From positions 342,286 through 406,285 of the forward strand of contig NC_014298.1 of assembly GCF_000196895.1 (NCBI RefSeq): DNA of 64,000 bases. Reading direction: 5' to 3'. The DNA is from Halalkalicoccus jeotgali B3 (GTDB lineage Archaea > Halobacteriota > Halobacteria > Halobacteriales > Halalkalicoccaceae). A model generated the notes under the pieces. The model was not told the DNA's origin, did not search any database, and saw only the letters and a program-made list of their open reading frames with translations. Of this stretch, positions 1 through 8,250 are shown piece by piece. The position numbers and the translations under genes were made by a program. Positions within the stretch are counted from its first letter, which is position 1, and each line of letters starts with the position of its first letter.

Positions 1-1074
1 GTTCCAACCTATATTAGCGTCGCGTGGCAGGATGGTCAAGTCGGGCAGCGCGGCGGTCCCACAGTGTACAACGCTCTCGATCCGGATCCAATTCATCCTG
101 GAGATTTCCCGGGCCGACGCCCACCGAGCCCCGAACTCCGCGAGTCGCCGAAATTCCTGCGGGCAACGAACGGGGTCCACGGCACTGCATGGCGGGCACT
201 TGGTCGCGATCGGGATGGTCGACGCTGGTTCGACTACTGGCTCCGCGGGAAAAATACCGATATCATGCAGGAAGCTCCTGTTCGGTTGGACTTCGGGATG
301 GATACCGAAGACAGCCACGGCACGATGAGTTTTGATGGCTTCCCAGCATCAAACACGGACTGGACACGCTATTACATCGCTGGTGACCACGAGTTGACGA
401 CCGAACGACCGTCAACTGCGGGTGAGGAGACGTATACGAGTTCAAGCCCAGACTACTGGTATATCGATGATCTGACTGACGAGACGCTCCTCAGTTACTG
501 GTCAACCCCATTCGATGATCCACGTGTGATTGCTGGTCCAATTACTGCGACCCTCTATTTGCAGTCATCGGCAGAGAACACCGAGATGTATGTCTCACTG
601 GCCGATGTTGAGCCAGAGGATGAAGCCGTAACGTATCTCCAGCGGGGTATGTTGCGCGCAAGTCACCGCGAACTCGATGACTCGCAAACGCTTCGAAATG
701 AAGCTGGGGAGATCATTCGCCCGTATCATACAATGGTCAATCCAACACCGATTGTCCCTGGGGAACTCTATCGCTACGATATCGAAATCTTCCCGCTTGG
801 CCATATCATCTACCCAGGGCATCGACTACTGGTCAATATTCACGCTCCACCCCAAGAGGAAGGTCCGGACCCAGCCCGCTACTGGGAGTATGATCCACTC
901 GATAGCGGCAGTGAGAATTCCCTGTCCTATGGTGGGGATACGCCGTCAAGCATCCTCTGGCCGATGCTCGAATGGGGATCGAAACGAGGAAATCGGGGTA
1001 CGTCGTTACCGCCCGAACCGGCATGTGGCGAACCAGATGGCTACACCTGTACGGAGGTCACTCTCCCCCGGTAA
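1..1074 (+). CDS. CocE/NonD family hydrolase, C-terminal part (partial at window edge)
   Basis: The frame is open from base 1 and ends at TAA 1072-1074, so the gene begins outside the window; the GTG at 64 is internal. The first residues (VPTYISVAWQDGQVG) and the later WFDYWLRG motif match the end of the alpha/beta-hydrolase domain of CocE/NonD and X-Pro dipeptidyl-peptidase enzymes. The remainder, from about residue 120, is the beta-rich jellyroll C-terminal domain, with a YRYDIEIFPLGHII stretch and a GHRLLVNIHA motif. Such enzymes cleave esters or X-Pro peptides with a Ser-Asp-His triad; the Ser lies upstream of the window, and the ATNGVHGT stretch probably carries the His. The substrate cannot be told. 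A decayed copy of this 3' end lies at 4277-4450. Confidence 0.85.
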   Translation, partial: VPTYISVAWQDGQVGQRGGPTVYNALDPDPIHPGDFPGRRPPSPELRESPKFLRATNGVHGTAWRALGRDRDGRRWFDYWLRGKNTDIMQEAPVRLDFGMDTEDSHGTMSFDGFPASNTDWTRYYIAGDHELTTERPSTAGEETYTSSSPDYWYIDDLTDETLLSYWSTPFDDPRVIAGPITATLYLQSSAENTEMYVSLADVEPEDEAVTYLQRGMLRASHRELDDSQTLRNEAGEIIRPYHTMVNPTPIVPGELYRYDIEIFPLGHIIYPGHRLLVNIHAPPQEEGPDPARYWEYDPLDSGSENSLSYGGDTPSSILWPMLEWGSKRGNRGTSLPPEPACGEPDGYTCTEVTLPR

Positions 1075-1125
1075 GGAGCGTACGAGACAGTCAGAAGCCA
1101 CCCACCTACTGCAAATCTAAGATGA

Positions 1126-1245
1126 TCGTGTGTCGGCGATGGCTGTGACGCTAATGCCGACTACTACATGCTGACTGATGACCTGCTCTCAGCGTACGCC
1201 TGCGAAGAGCATCTCGAGGGGACAGTCGAGCGGGTACAGGCCTAA
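1126..1245 (+). pseudogene. Short C-terminal gene remnant
   Basis: After an in-frame TGA at 1123 a coding-like stretch of 39 codons runs to TAA at 1243. It contains DDLLSAYACEEHLEGTVERV, which has haloarchaeal acidic composition but no start suited to a full gene. I do not recognise the family. It sits between the hydrolase end and the convergent PQQ-repeat gene and is best read as the tail of a lost gene; a short real peptide from the ATG at 1168 (25 residues) cannot be excluded. Confidence 0.25.
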
Positions 1246-1281
1246 GGGATCCGTTTTGTCCGGAAAAGGAATACTAGTAGG

Positions 1282-2520
1282 CTACGAATCAGCCTCCTCA
1301 AGCGCCAGTATAACAGATTCATCAGCAAGTATTGAGTGTTTCTCGACCAACACGAGACCGTCGGTAACAATGGGATCGGAAAACAACGTGTCCTCCGCGT
1401 CATCGACTTCCCAGCGAAGGGTGCCATCGTCGGCATCAAGTGCAATCGCTCTCCCCGCTTCTACGGTCCCACGCTCGCTGGGGAAATCAGCAAATCCAGC
1501 TACGTGACTGTAGAGGACACCATCAGCAACCGCTGGTGCCCCAACGACAATGTCGCGCTCGAACAATGTCGTCCACTGTTCGCTTCCAGTAGTCGCAGAA
1601 AGCGCGTACATCGCCGTTGCATCCTCACGGGCATAGTCGGTCAACCCGAAGTAGATCGTTTCATCGACGATTGCCGGTGCTGACGGAAACGCATACTCAG
1701 CCGGCCGATCGTCAACGGTAGCGACGTACTCCCATTGCTCAAAGCCATCACTCGCCGACAGCGCACGCACGCCTGGCGAAAAAGTCACATAGACCGTGTC
1801 ATTCGCTACAGCGGGAGTACCTCCACCGGCAGGGTTCCGCCACATTTCTTCACCATCTGTGTCAATCGCAACCACCTCAGAACCGGCGATATAGATGGTG
1901 TCGTTGGCAACTGCTGGTGCAGTCGGTTCCTCCATATCGAGTGGTTGGGTCCACTGAACCGTTCCATCGGCCGCAGAAAGAGCAACTAACGATGAGGACG
2001 TCTCCTCGTCATTAGCGTCAGATTCCTCAACGATCGAATACAGGTCGTCACCAACCGTAGGCACGAATATCGATTGGAACTGTTCGTTGCGCCATCGTTC
2101 AGTGCCATCAGCTACTGACAGCGCGAGGAGACTCGACCAATTATTGCCACCGACGGCAGCATAGATCGTTTCATCGCCGGCAGACAAACTCACTCTCGAC
2201 CCTGCAGTCTGCACTCGCCACCGTTCGGATCCGTCTGCAAGCCGAATGGCTCGAATAATACCGGAATCTCCAATATAGATACAGTCACCGACAACAACAC
2301 CGTTACTGTCCCCTGTTACCGACCAGCGGGTTTGTACCGTATCTTTCGGTCCGCTTGCGGCCGTAGAGGCTGTACGTGCGGCGTTAGCCCGCGGCTGAGG
2401 CCAGTCCGCACTTGGGTCTGCACTCGCGGTCCCAATGAACGCGCTGGCGGCAACGGCACCCCCACTCAATCGAAGGAAATCACGTCGATCAATCTTACTA
2501 ACTGGTAGTTCTTGACCCAC
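1282..2520 (-). CDS. Tat-exported PQQ-repeat beta-propeller protein
   Basis: The 412-residue protein begins with a twin-arginine signal (DRRDFLRLSGG, then a hydrophobic run ending near ASADP), so it should be exported folded. The rest is a chain of PQQ/YVTN-like repeats with the recurring pattern AL-ADGTERW or ALSASDGFEQW and VANDTIYIAG, about seven blades, as in BamB-like and outer-surface propellers. There is no dehydrogenase active site, so a scaffold or binding role is more likely than quinoprotein catalysis. An AT-rich stretch (about 2530-2565 on the plus strand) upstream of the start probably holds its promoter. It lies between the two copies of the CocE tail. Confidence 0.85.
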   Translation of the reverse strand: MGQELPVSKIDRRDFLRLSGGAVAASAFIGTASADPSADWPQPRANAARTASTAASGPKDTVQTRWSVTGDSNGVVVGDCIYIGDSGIIRAIRLADGSERWRVQTAGSRVSLSAGDETIYAAVGGNNWSSLLALSVADGTERWRNEQFQSIFVPTVGDDLYSIVEESDANDEETSSSLVALSAADGTVQWTQPLDMEEPTAPAVANDTIYIAGSEVVAIDTDGEEMWRNPAGGGTPAVANDTVYVTFSPGVRALSASDGFEQWEYVATVDDRPAEYAFPSAPAIVDETIYFGLTDYAREDATAMYALSATTGSEQWTTLFERDIVVGAPAVADGVLYSHVAGFADFPSERGTVEAGRAIALDADDGTLRWEVDDAEDTLFSDPIVTDGLVLVEKHSILADESVILALEEADS

Positions 2521-2628
2521 GGTACTTCGGTTCTCTCTGTATAAATAAACTTAATCCTCAAATAGCTAAGGAATTACTGACGCGTCTTGCAATCCATAGC
2601 AACGGAATACTGGCTACTCCAGTCGAGA

Positions 2629-3969
2629 TCAGGCGACCAAAGCGTTCGTCTGCTCCTCCTCGTCTCTCGATTCATCCGAGGCTGCGTCGAGTTCGATTGT
2701 CATTTCATCGTCGTCTGGGATGTTGATGACGGAAATCGTAGTCGACTCGTATTCATCGGCCTCGACGAGGACACCGTGGCACACACTCGGCGAAATCACG
2801 CTCGTCTCGATCACGCCATCGGCGTTCGACTCACCAGTGATGTACGCGTCGCCACTCGAGAAGTACCAATCGCAGACACCGCTGATCTCCGCGCCCTCAA
2901 TAGGGTCGCCGGTTTCGGCGTCGACGACGTTCACCGTGAACTCGTCGTATCCGCCCTGAAGTTCGATCTCCGTGTGTCCGGGAACGTTGGTCGGCATCAG
3001 AACCGAGGCGTGTTCATCGGCATGGATGGTATACATGCCCGGGGCGAGTTCGAACGTTACCGAGCCGTTGGTGGCGTTCTTGGTCCATTCCTCACGCGTA
3101 TCGTCGTTCCTGACGGTGACCGAGACGTCTTCTTGAGTGTAGACCGTGAAGTCGTACGTCTCAGGCTCCGGTTCGGGCTCCTCTTGCGCACCGATCACGA
3201 AGCGCTCGGTCTGTGCCGATTGGTTCACCGGAAGGCCGCGCGTGTCGTGGCGAACGGTGATCTCGTACTCGACGGCCTTCGCGATGGTCGATTCGGTGGT
3301 GACGTTGACCGTCCCGTCCTCGCCGGTTAGGTACTCAGTCGTCTCGCCGTTGACCGTTGCGGTCACGGGTTCGTCCGCAATTGGGTTTCCGTCCGCGTCG
3401 ACTACCTCAACAGTCACGGTGTAGGTGTAGCTTGGTGGCAGAAGCTCCTCTTCGCCCTCACTGTCGTCTGTATCGTCGCTGTCGTCACTATCATTATCGC
3501 CGCCCGTGTTGTCAGTCGAGCCGTTGTCGTCGGTCGAATCACTGTCGTTGGACGACGATTCATCGGTACTGGTGTTCTCATCGGCAGATCGACTAGAGTC
3601 GTCGGGCGATCCGCTATCGCAGGGATCTGTCTCTGATGAGTCTCCACAGGGGTCGCTTGCCGAACTCGTCGAGGCGTCTGTGTCGGAGTTAGAACTGGAC
3701 TCAGATGTGGAGTCCGACGCAGATTCTGACGCAGAATCGCTGTCTGAGGTTTCGTGTTCGGCCTCACTGTCAGTGTCGGCACTGCTGTTGTTGCCCTCCG
3801 CACTGTCCTGTTCGTCTTCGAGGTCGTCGCTTTGGTCTGGCGAGTCGGTACCGGTGTCGTCTGCTGGCTCGCCGGCCCCGAAGCCGGCGCAGCCGGCCAT
3901 GATGACGGAGACGCAGACTAGTAGGGTGATTATCGTGTGGTTCTGTAGCCGTTGGCGTTGTACGGTCAT
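2629..3969 (-). CDS. Ser/Asp-rich lipoprotein with Ig-like (carboxypeptidase-regulatory-like) domains
   Basis: The 446-residue product starts with a hydrophobic signal ending in IMAGC, a lipobox that would anchor it to the outer face of the membrane. Residues about 33-165 are low complexity, almost only S, D, E, T, N and G, as in stalks of haloarchaeal surface proteins. A beta-sandwich domain follows (YTVTVEVVDADGNPIADEPV), with a second module (VNVVDAETGDPIEGAEISG) near the end, both typical of carboxypeptidase regulatory-like folds. It is probably a cell-surface adhesin or binding protein; the ligand is unknown. It has strong composition bias, so overlapping frames also look open. Confidence 0.75.
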   Translation of the reverse strand: MTVQRQRLQNHTIITLLVCVSVIMAGCAGFGAGEPADDTGTDSPDQSDDLEDEQDSAEGNNSSADTDSEAEHETSDSDSASESASDSTSESSSNSDTDASTSSASDPCGDSSETDPCDSGSPDDSSRSADENTSTDESSSNDSDSTDDNGSTDNTGGDNDSDDSDDTDDSEGEEELLPPSYTYTVTVEVVDADGNPIADEPVTATVNGETTEYLTGEDGTVNVTTESTIAKAVEYEITVRHDTRGLPVNQSAQTERFVIGAQEEPEPEPETYDFTVYTQEDVSVTVRNDDTREEWTKNATNGSVTFELAPGMYTIHADEHASVLMPTNVPGHTEIELQGGYDEFTVNVVDAETGDPIEGAEISGVCDWYFSSGDAYITGESNADGVIETSVISPSVCHGVLVEADEYESTTISVINIPDDDEMTIELDAASDESRDEEEQTNALVA

Positions 3970-4007
3970 GTTGTCCTCACTCCATGTGATATGACTGAGA
4001 TATCGCG

Positions 4008-4283
4008 CTATACGATCTTAACCTTTGCAGATCGAAAACAAGTGTCAGCAAACGGCTCAGTTCGGATATCGAGGAGAGTGGACTGGCTGTCATCCTGTTC
4101 AGTGTCGTCTTCAAGCAATTCTCCAGTCCGGTGGCGGTATTTGAAGTACTTGAGTCCGATCTCACGCCAGGTGCAGGGGTTGTAATTGTAGCATGCTTCG
4201 AACTCGAAGGCTTGCCTATCGTTAAGCAGCGAGAGATCCCGCCGTAAACGGCAGGCGCGAATCGCGTAAGTCTCGTGATGGGG
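4008..4283 (-). pseudogene. C-terminal fragment of an unrecognised protein
   Basis: Reading leftward from about 4283 to TAG at 4008-4010 gives about 90 uninterrupted codons with normal haloarchaeal codon use. It includes ETYAIRACRLRRDLSLLND, then FEFEACYNYNPCTWREIGLK, and an acidic ELLEDDTEQDD tail. There is no start codon in a proper place because the coding sequence runs into the decayed CocE tail (4277-4450) on the other strand. It is therefore probably the surviving 3' end of a gene cut by the rearrangement that duplicated the CocE tail. I do not recognise the family. Confidence 0.4.
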
Positions 4284-4450
4284 ACACGCCGTCAGGTGTC
4301 CTCCTGCAATGCTCGAATGGAATCGAAACGACGAAAGCGGGGTACGCCCTTACCGCCCGGACCTGCATGCGGCGAGCCGGATGGCCACACCTGTACGGAG
4401 GTTACCCTCCCCCCGTAAGGAGCATACGAGTGAACTCAAAAGCCACTGCA
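4277..4450 (+). pseudogene. Decayed second copy of the CocE hydrolase 3' end
   Basis: Bases 4277-4450 align with 931-1110: the same ACGCCGTCA start, GCTCGAATGG, GGGGTACG, CCACACCTGTACGGAGGT and CCCCGTAAGGAGC blocks occur in the same order, with scattered substitutions and small indels that break the frame. The stop codon and about 35 bases beyond it are included, so this is a DNA duplication and not a gene family resemblance. It marks the right edge of a roughly 3.2-kb segment holding the PQQ and Ig-like genes. Confidence 0.75.
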
Positions 4451-4655
4451 AACAAGGCGGATCACGACCCAGAACACACGAAATGATGGTTGTGCCTCGA
4501 GACGGCATTGATCGCGAACTATCCCAGCAGGTAGCCAGTCCCCATCTTGGTATTGGCATCGGTATCGGAATTCCGAAAACAACCGTTTAAGCCCCTCTAA
4601 CCCCCAAAATCCTTGGTTTTATGTTCCTGGAGCGTTATGAGAATTAGTGCCGGTT

Positions 4656-4906
4656 GGAGCCCCGATCTGTATGCACGGGATTCTGCCGGCATGAGTTACA
4701 ACTATGGCCGCAGAAAACGCAACCGAAACGAACAGTCCGTCCACGTCGTGTGAATGCGGACGTCGAGAACAGCTCGAACGAATCGTCCTCGGATCACGGG
4801 CGCTATACCTACTGGCAGGAGCGCTCGTCTCCGTAGCAACAGCGATGACTCTCCTCGGTGTTATCAGCGGGTCTCCCTAAGCTCGGGAGCCCCGATCTGT
4901 ATGCAC
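4656..4906. repeat. 21-bp direct repeats flanking a small gene
   Basis: An identical 21-base sequence (core AGCCCCGATCTGTATGCAC) occurs at 4656-4676 and again at 4886-4906, 230 bases apart. The interval contains just the small membrane-protein gene 4704-4880. The pair could be a duplicated insertion target, a recombination scar, or paired regulatory sites; the sequence alone does not decide. Confidence 0.7.
4704..4880 (+). CDS. Small single-span membrane protein (58 aa)
   Basis: ATG 4704 opens a 58-codon frame ending at TAA 4878-4880. The N-terminal half is polar with a CEC motif (Cys16, Cys18) and a basic GRREQLERIVLGSRA stretch; residues about 34-56 form one hydrophobic helix (LYLLAGALVSVATAMTLLGV). 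The layout suggests a small membrane-anchored protein with its N terminus in the cytoplasm. No family is recognised. The gene is exactly bracketed by 21-bp direct repeats, which suggests that it moves or was duplicated as a cassette. Confidence 0.45.
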   Translation: MAAENATETNSPSTSCECGRREQLERIVLGSRALYLLAGALVSVATAMTLLGVISGSP

Positions 4907-5051
4907 CTATAGACTGGAGGTAGAACATCATAATCCTTACGCAACGGAAGAGTGATTCGCAAGGTTGTTCATTGGCGACTGTATCGATCGAGTGGTCTCT
5001 ACTCAGCCATCATACAAAGCGGTAGCAGTACGCTCGCTTACGCCACAACTC

Positions 5052-7187
5052 TCAGTTCTGAAACGCTGCCAACGAGCTGTCTTGGTGGTCCGACAGATAC
5101 GCTTCGATATCGCTCCGCTGCCACCCGAGTGGCGAGCAGACACTTTCGGCAGCTCGGAGCAATAGATCCGCGTAAAATTCGGCATCATACTGCTGAGACA
5201 ATTCATGAGTGAGCTGAACGCGGTCTCGAGAGCGCTTTGAGTCGTCGACCACCACGTATGAAACGTCCTGTCCAGGCTGTGGATCAAGTCCCTCATCCTG
5301 TGCACGCTGCAGTGCAGCAACCGTTCGCGTGGTCCGGGTATACTCCTCGACGTGCTTTGAGGGTCGATTATCGATTGTAAGCACCTCCGGGTCGACCCGC
5401 CCGGCATGAAGTTCCGCGAGTTGACGCTGCAGGCGAGCACACACTACTTCTGGCGATCGAGACTGATCAAGCGTCACGATCAGCTCCTGTTGGGCGTTCG
5501 TGATCCAGTCCGGCGTTGATCGCTGGCGACACTCGATACCCCGATACTTGTACTCGGGCTCATCACCCGTTGCAGACGCGACCTTTCCGAAGTATTTCGT
5601 GAGCGCTCCCTCGTCACGATCACGCAGAGGAACGAGTGCAAGCCACTCGAAGGCCGATTCGTACTCAAGTCGAATCCCAACACGGTCGGAAATCACCGTC
5701 GCAAGCTCGGTAAGCGGTGTCTGTTTCTGACCCTCAATCGCGGTCACCCAGAGGCTATCGACGATTCCATGCAGAAGGTGCCACCCATTGGCCTCAAACG
5801 TCTCCTTTGTATCGAGCAGAATCTCGCGAGCATAGGCGTTGATCGCTTCGTGACATTCGATGCGACCGAACTTCGCATTACTAAATCCCTGATAGCCAAA
5901 ACAGCTTACCAGAATCCACTTGATCGCGTCCGCACGCGACTTCAGGACTGCAACTCGCTCCTCATCATCGATCTCTCGGATCTCTCTTTTCATCGTATCA
6001 CGGGCGTCGATCAACGGCTGTAGGACGTCGGGGAGATACCCACGCTCATCACAGATCGAATACTCCAAGCCCGGCACGTCTGCCCGATCGGCGTGACAGT
6101 CACACCGGATCGTCTCAGGGCTTACGTTGAACTGGCAGATGATGTTCGGATACAACGAGGAGAAATCGAGCTCGTGGACGTTCTCGTGAAAGCCGGCTTC
6201 CGGAGAAAACGTGTACCCACCCCGGTCAGCATCGTGAAGCGTTGAGAGTGGCTTGAAAAACTCGTGGCGCCAGGAGTTCCACGGCACTAACACCTCCCGA
6301 TCTCGGGCCTCACGAATCTGCATCGCCGTCAGAACGTTGCCGATCGATGCCCACCCGAGTTCCTGCAGTGGTTTCCCCGAGCGACGAACCATATCCAGAC
6401 AGCCATCCAACCCCGATTGGGAGTGAAAGAACGTATTTGAGCGATCGATAATCACCCGTCCTGGAACGTTATATCGCGCTGGAGAGTGGCCAACGCTGCC
6501 ATAACTCTCGTAGGTCGACCGCCCGGCAAGTCGCTCCCAGCCGGGTCGTCGTCCAAGCTGGAGGTCGACATCGTGCTGGTCGGCCATCTCGGAGAGCGTC
6601 GGTATGAGTTCACCCGAAGAGAGGACCAACACATCCGGGTCAACCTGCCTGAGTCGCCGCTGAATCGCGTACAGTATGGCCTCCGGTGAGCCTGTCACCG
6701 TCTCCTCATTGATCTGAAGCTCAGTGAGCGGTGGATTCGAGAGGGCGGGTGGTTCAGCATCGATCGCAAGCACCGATGGAACGCGGGTTGGAGTGGGGTC
6801 ACGGCCACGCTCCAAGCAGTAGCGAAACTCCCGTGAAAAATCCACGTTGTAGAGTTTGTACTCACCAGGCCAGCCGAGTTTGCGGATTTGTGAGGCTAAC
6901 GGACGGACAGCAGCAAGCTCTCGAACATCAATTCGAAGTATCGACTCGTGTTCATGGCGAAACCCCTGCCGCCACTGTTCGATCGCCATCGAGGCGACTG
7001 TCGGAGAGGACGCAAGACGCTCCTGAAGGTCAGAAAGCCCATCCTCGGCCCGGCCATCGTAGGTCACGTAGATCGTCGGCGTATAGTCGGTCACTCGTTC
7101 GTACTCAGCACCAGTGGGAGTGATCGACCACTCGTAGACGTCCCCAGAGTCGAGAAAATCGATCGTATAGACCATCTCCCTGGTCAC
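5052..7187 (-). CDS. Family-B DNA polymerase, divergent haloarchaeal PolB2-like type
   Basis: The 711-residue protein has the family-B palm motifs in order: motif A DFSSLYPNII (341-350), motif B KSRADAIKW...CFGYQG (about 416-433) and motif C GIVDSLW (474-480). In motif C the usual DTDS is changed to IVDS: the first Asp is lost, but the Asp at 477 that pairs with the motif A Asp to bind metal is kept, so synthesis is still conceivable. In the exonuclease region the ExoI-like DAE (143-145) is present but no clear ExoII or ExoIII Asp is visible, so proofreading is doubtful. It is shorter than replicative PolB3. It is the last gene of a leftward operon with Orc-like and RecA-fold genes and probably serves repair or element-specific replication. 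Confidence 0.85.
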   Translation of the reverse strand: MTREMVYTIDFLDSGDVYEWSITPTGAEYERVTDYTPTIYVTYDGRAEDGLSDLQERLASSPTVASMAIEQWRQGFRHEHESILRIDVRELAAVRPLASQIRKLGWPGEYKLYNVDFSREFRYCLERGRDPTPTRVPSVLAIDAEPPALSNPPLTELQINEETVTGSPEAILYAIQRRLRQVDPDVLVLSSGELIPTLSEMADQHDVDLQLGRRPGWERLAGRSTYESYGSVGHSPARYNVPGRVIIDRSNTFFHSQSGLDGCLDMVRRSGKPLQELGWASIGNVLTAMQIREARDREVLVPWNSWRHEFFKPLSTLHDADRGGYTFSPEAGFHENVHELDFSSLYPNIICQFNVSPETIRCDCHADRADVPGLEYSICDERGYLPDVLQPLIDARDTMKREIREIDDEERVAVLKSRADAIKWILVSCFGYQGFSNAKFGRIECHEAINAYAREILLDTKETFEANGWHLLHGIVDSLWVTAIEGQKQTPLTELATVISDRVGIRLEYESAFEWLALVPLRDRDEGALTKYFGKVASATGDEPEYKYRGIECRQRSTPDWITNAQQELIVTLDQSRSPEVVCARLQRQLAELHAGRVDPEVLTIDNRPSKHVEEYTRTTRTVAALQRAQDEGLDPQPGQDVSYVVVDDSKRSRDRVQLTHELSQQYDAEFYADLLLRAAESVCSPLGWQRSDIEAYLSDHQDSSLAAFQN

Positions 7188-7465
7188 TCCCCGCTGTCGA
7201 TTGAGTCGGTCTCACTCTCTAACTGCGCAAGTCGACTTTCGAGCTCGTCGAGCCGTGCTTCCTGTTCGAGATCGATCGACACCAGTGCGGGGTAGAACGG
7301 TTCCGTATGGTTGAGATACCCGCTCGCGTCAGCGTGAGCACGAATATATGCAAAGAGCTGATCGAAGTGCTGTTGATCCTCTCGGCGAAGCCCGCGACGA
7401 TAGTCCGACCACTGGTTGTCGAGTGCTCGTAAAACGTCGCGATAGGTCGGGTTAGTACGACCCAT
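7184..7465 (-). CDS. Small conserved protein of the PolB operon
   Basis: I place the start at ATG 7465, giving MGRTNPTYRDVLRALDNQW and about 93 residues; a longer reading to 7510 would lie inside the upstream gene. The start overlaps the stop of the RecA-fold gene by 14 bases and its own end overlaps the polymerase start, so the three are translationally linked. The C terminus is a short coiled coil (ARLDELESRLAQLESE). There is no catalytic motif; a subunit or adaptor for the polymerase or the RecA-like protein is the natural guess from gene order only. Confidence 0.7.
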   Translation of the reverse strand: MGRTNPTYRDVLRALDNQWSDYRRGLRREDQQHFDQLFAYIRAHADASGYLNHTEPFYPALVSIDLEQEARLDELESRLAQLESETDSIDSGE

Positions 7466-8141
7466 CGGCAGGCACCTCCGGAGACTGCAGGCCGGCTTGC
7501 GCGGCATCATAAACCGGCTGTCGGGCCTCTAGTATCCGCTCCCAGAAGGCAAGCGTCGTCTGAAGCTGTCCGTTCCCGAGTGGGTAAACGAGTGTCTCGA
7601 AGCCGTCGCTGTGGAATCGTGGACCCATCCGGGTCTGCTCACACGCAATGATATCGCCGGCAGCATTCGTGATGGGCTCAGAGAACGCATCCTTCCGAGT
7701 TCGGGTGAGCACCACCGTAAGATCGTACTCTCGAGCCACCCCCGAGAGCATCGCGAGAGCCCGAACGAGCATCGCCTGGCGGTCGTCCTCTCGAAGTGCG
7801 TCGTCGCGATACAGGCCGTCGATCGCCGGACAGATAATCAGCGAAGCAGTGTCATCAACCATCGTCGAAAGCGTCTCGGTGAGTCCGTAATGCTGAAAAG
7901 CAGTGAACCCACGTGCAACGCGAATGCGATCAAGCACCTGTGGATCCGGTGCGAGTCGCGCAAGTAGGTGGGTCGTTACGTGGCCGTGGGTATCGACCCA
8001 GTAGGCTGGCCCGCGAGTCGTGAGGATGTGATCCAGTACGAGCGTGTGTAAGGGGCCGCGAACAGAGTCGCTGTCGAGCAGATAGACCCCACTCGACAAG
8101 GATGGTAACTCCGGGATACGGTCCGATCGATAGGATTCCAT
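7452..8141 (-). CDS. RecA/RadA-superfamily protein with degraded P-loop
   Basis: The 229-residue protein looks like a RadA/RadB-type RecA core: an N-terminal LSSGVYLLDSDSVRGP where the Walker A loop should be, a hydrophobic strand ASLIICPAIDGLY in the Walker B position, and later VLTRTRKDAF and QTRMGPRF strands like the end of a RecA fold. The GxxxxGK[ST] loop is absent, so ATP binding is unlikely or unusual. It sits between the Orc-like gene and the polymerase, with a 110-base gap from the former and overlap with the small gene. Likely a recombination-mediator-like partner of the polymerase; the assignment rests on fold resemblance and context. Confidence 0.6.
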   Translation of the reverse strand: MESYRSDRIPELPSLSSGVYLLDSDSVRGPLHTLVLDHILTTRGPAYWVDTHGHVTTHLLARLAPDPQVLDRIRVARGFTAFQHYGLTETLSTMVDDTASLIICPAIDGLYRDDALREDDRQAMLVRALAMLSGVAREYDLTVVLTRTRKDAFSEPITNAAGDIIACEQTRMGPRFHSDGFETLVYPLGNGQLQTTLAFWERILEARQPVYDAAQAGLQSPEVPADGSY

Positions 8142-8250
8142 GGCGAGCTAATGTATCACAACTGGAATAAGTACAGGCGTGTCAGTACCAATACTGCCGA
8201 AAGAAGATCGTACGGTCGCCGAACCTCAACGCAGTCAGTCGATTCTTGGA

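Noticed and set aside
3506..3994. Long open frames antisense to the Ser/Asp-rich lipoprotein
   Set aside because: They arise from the GAC/TCG-type repeat composition; the translated proteins are Ser/Leu low-complexity with no domain, while the other strand has a lipobox and Ig-like domains.
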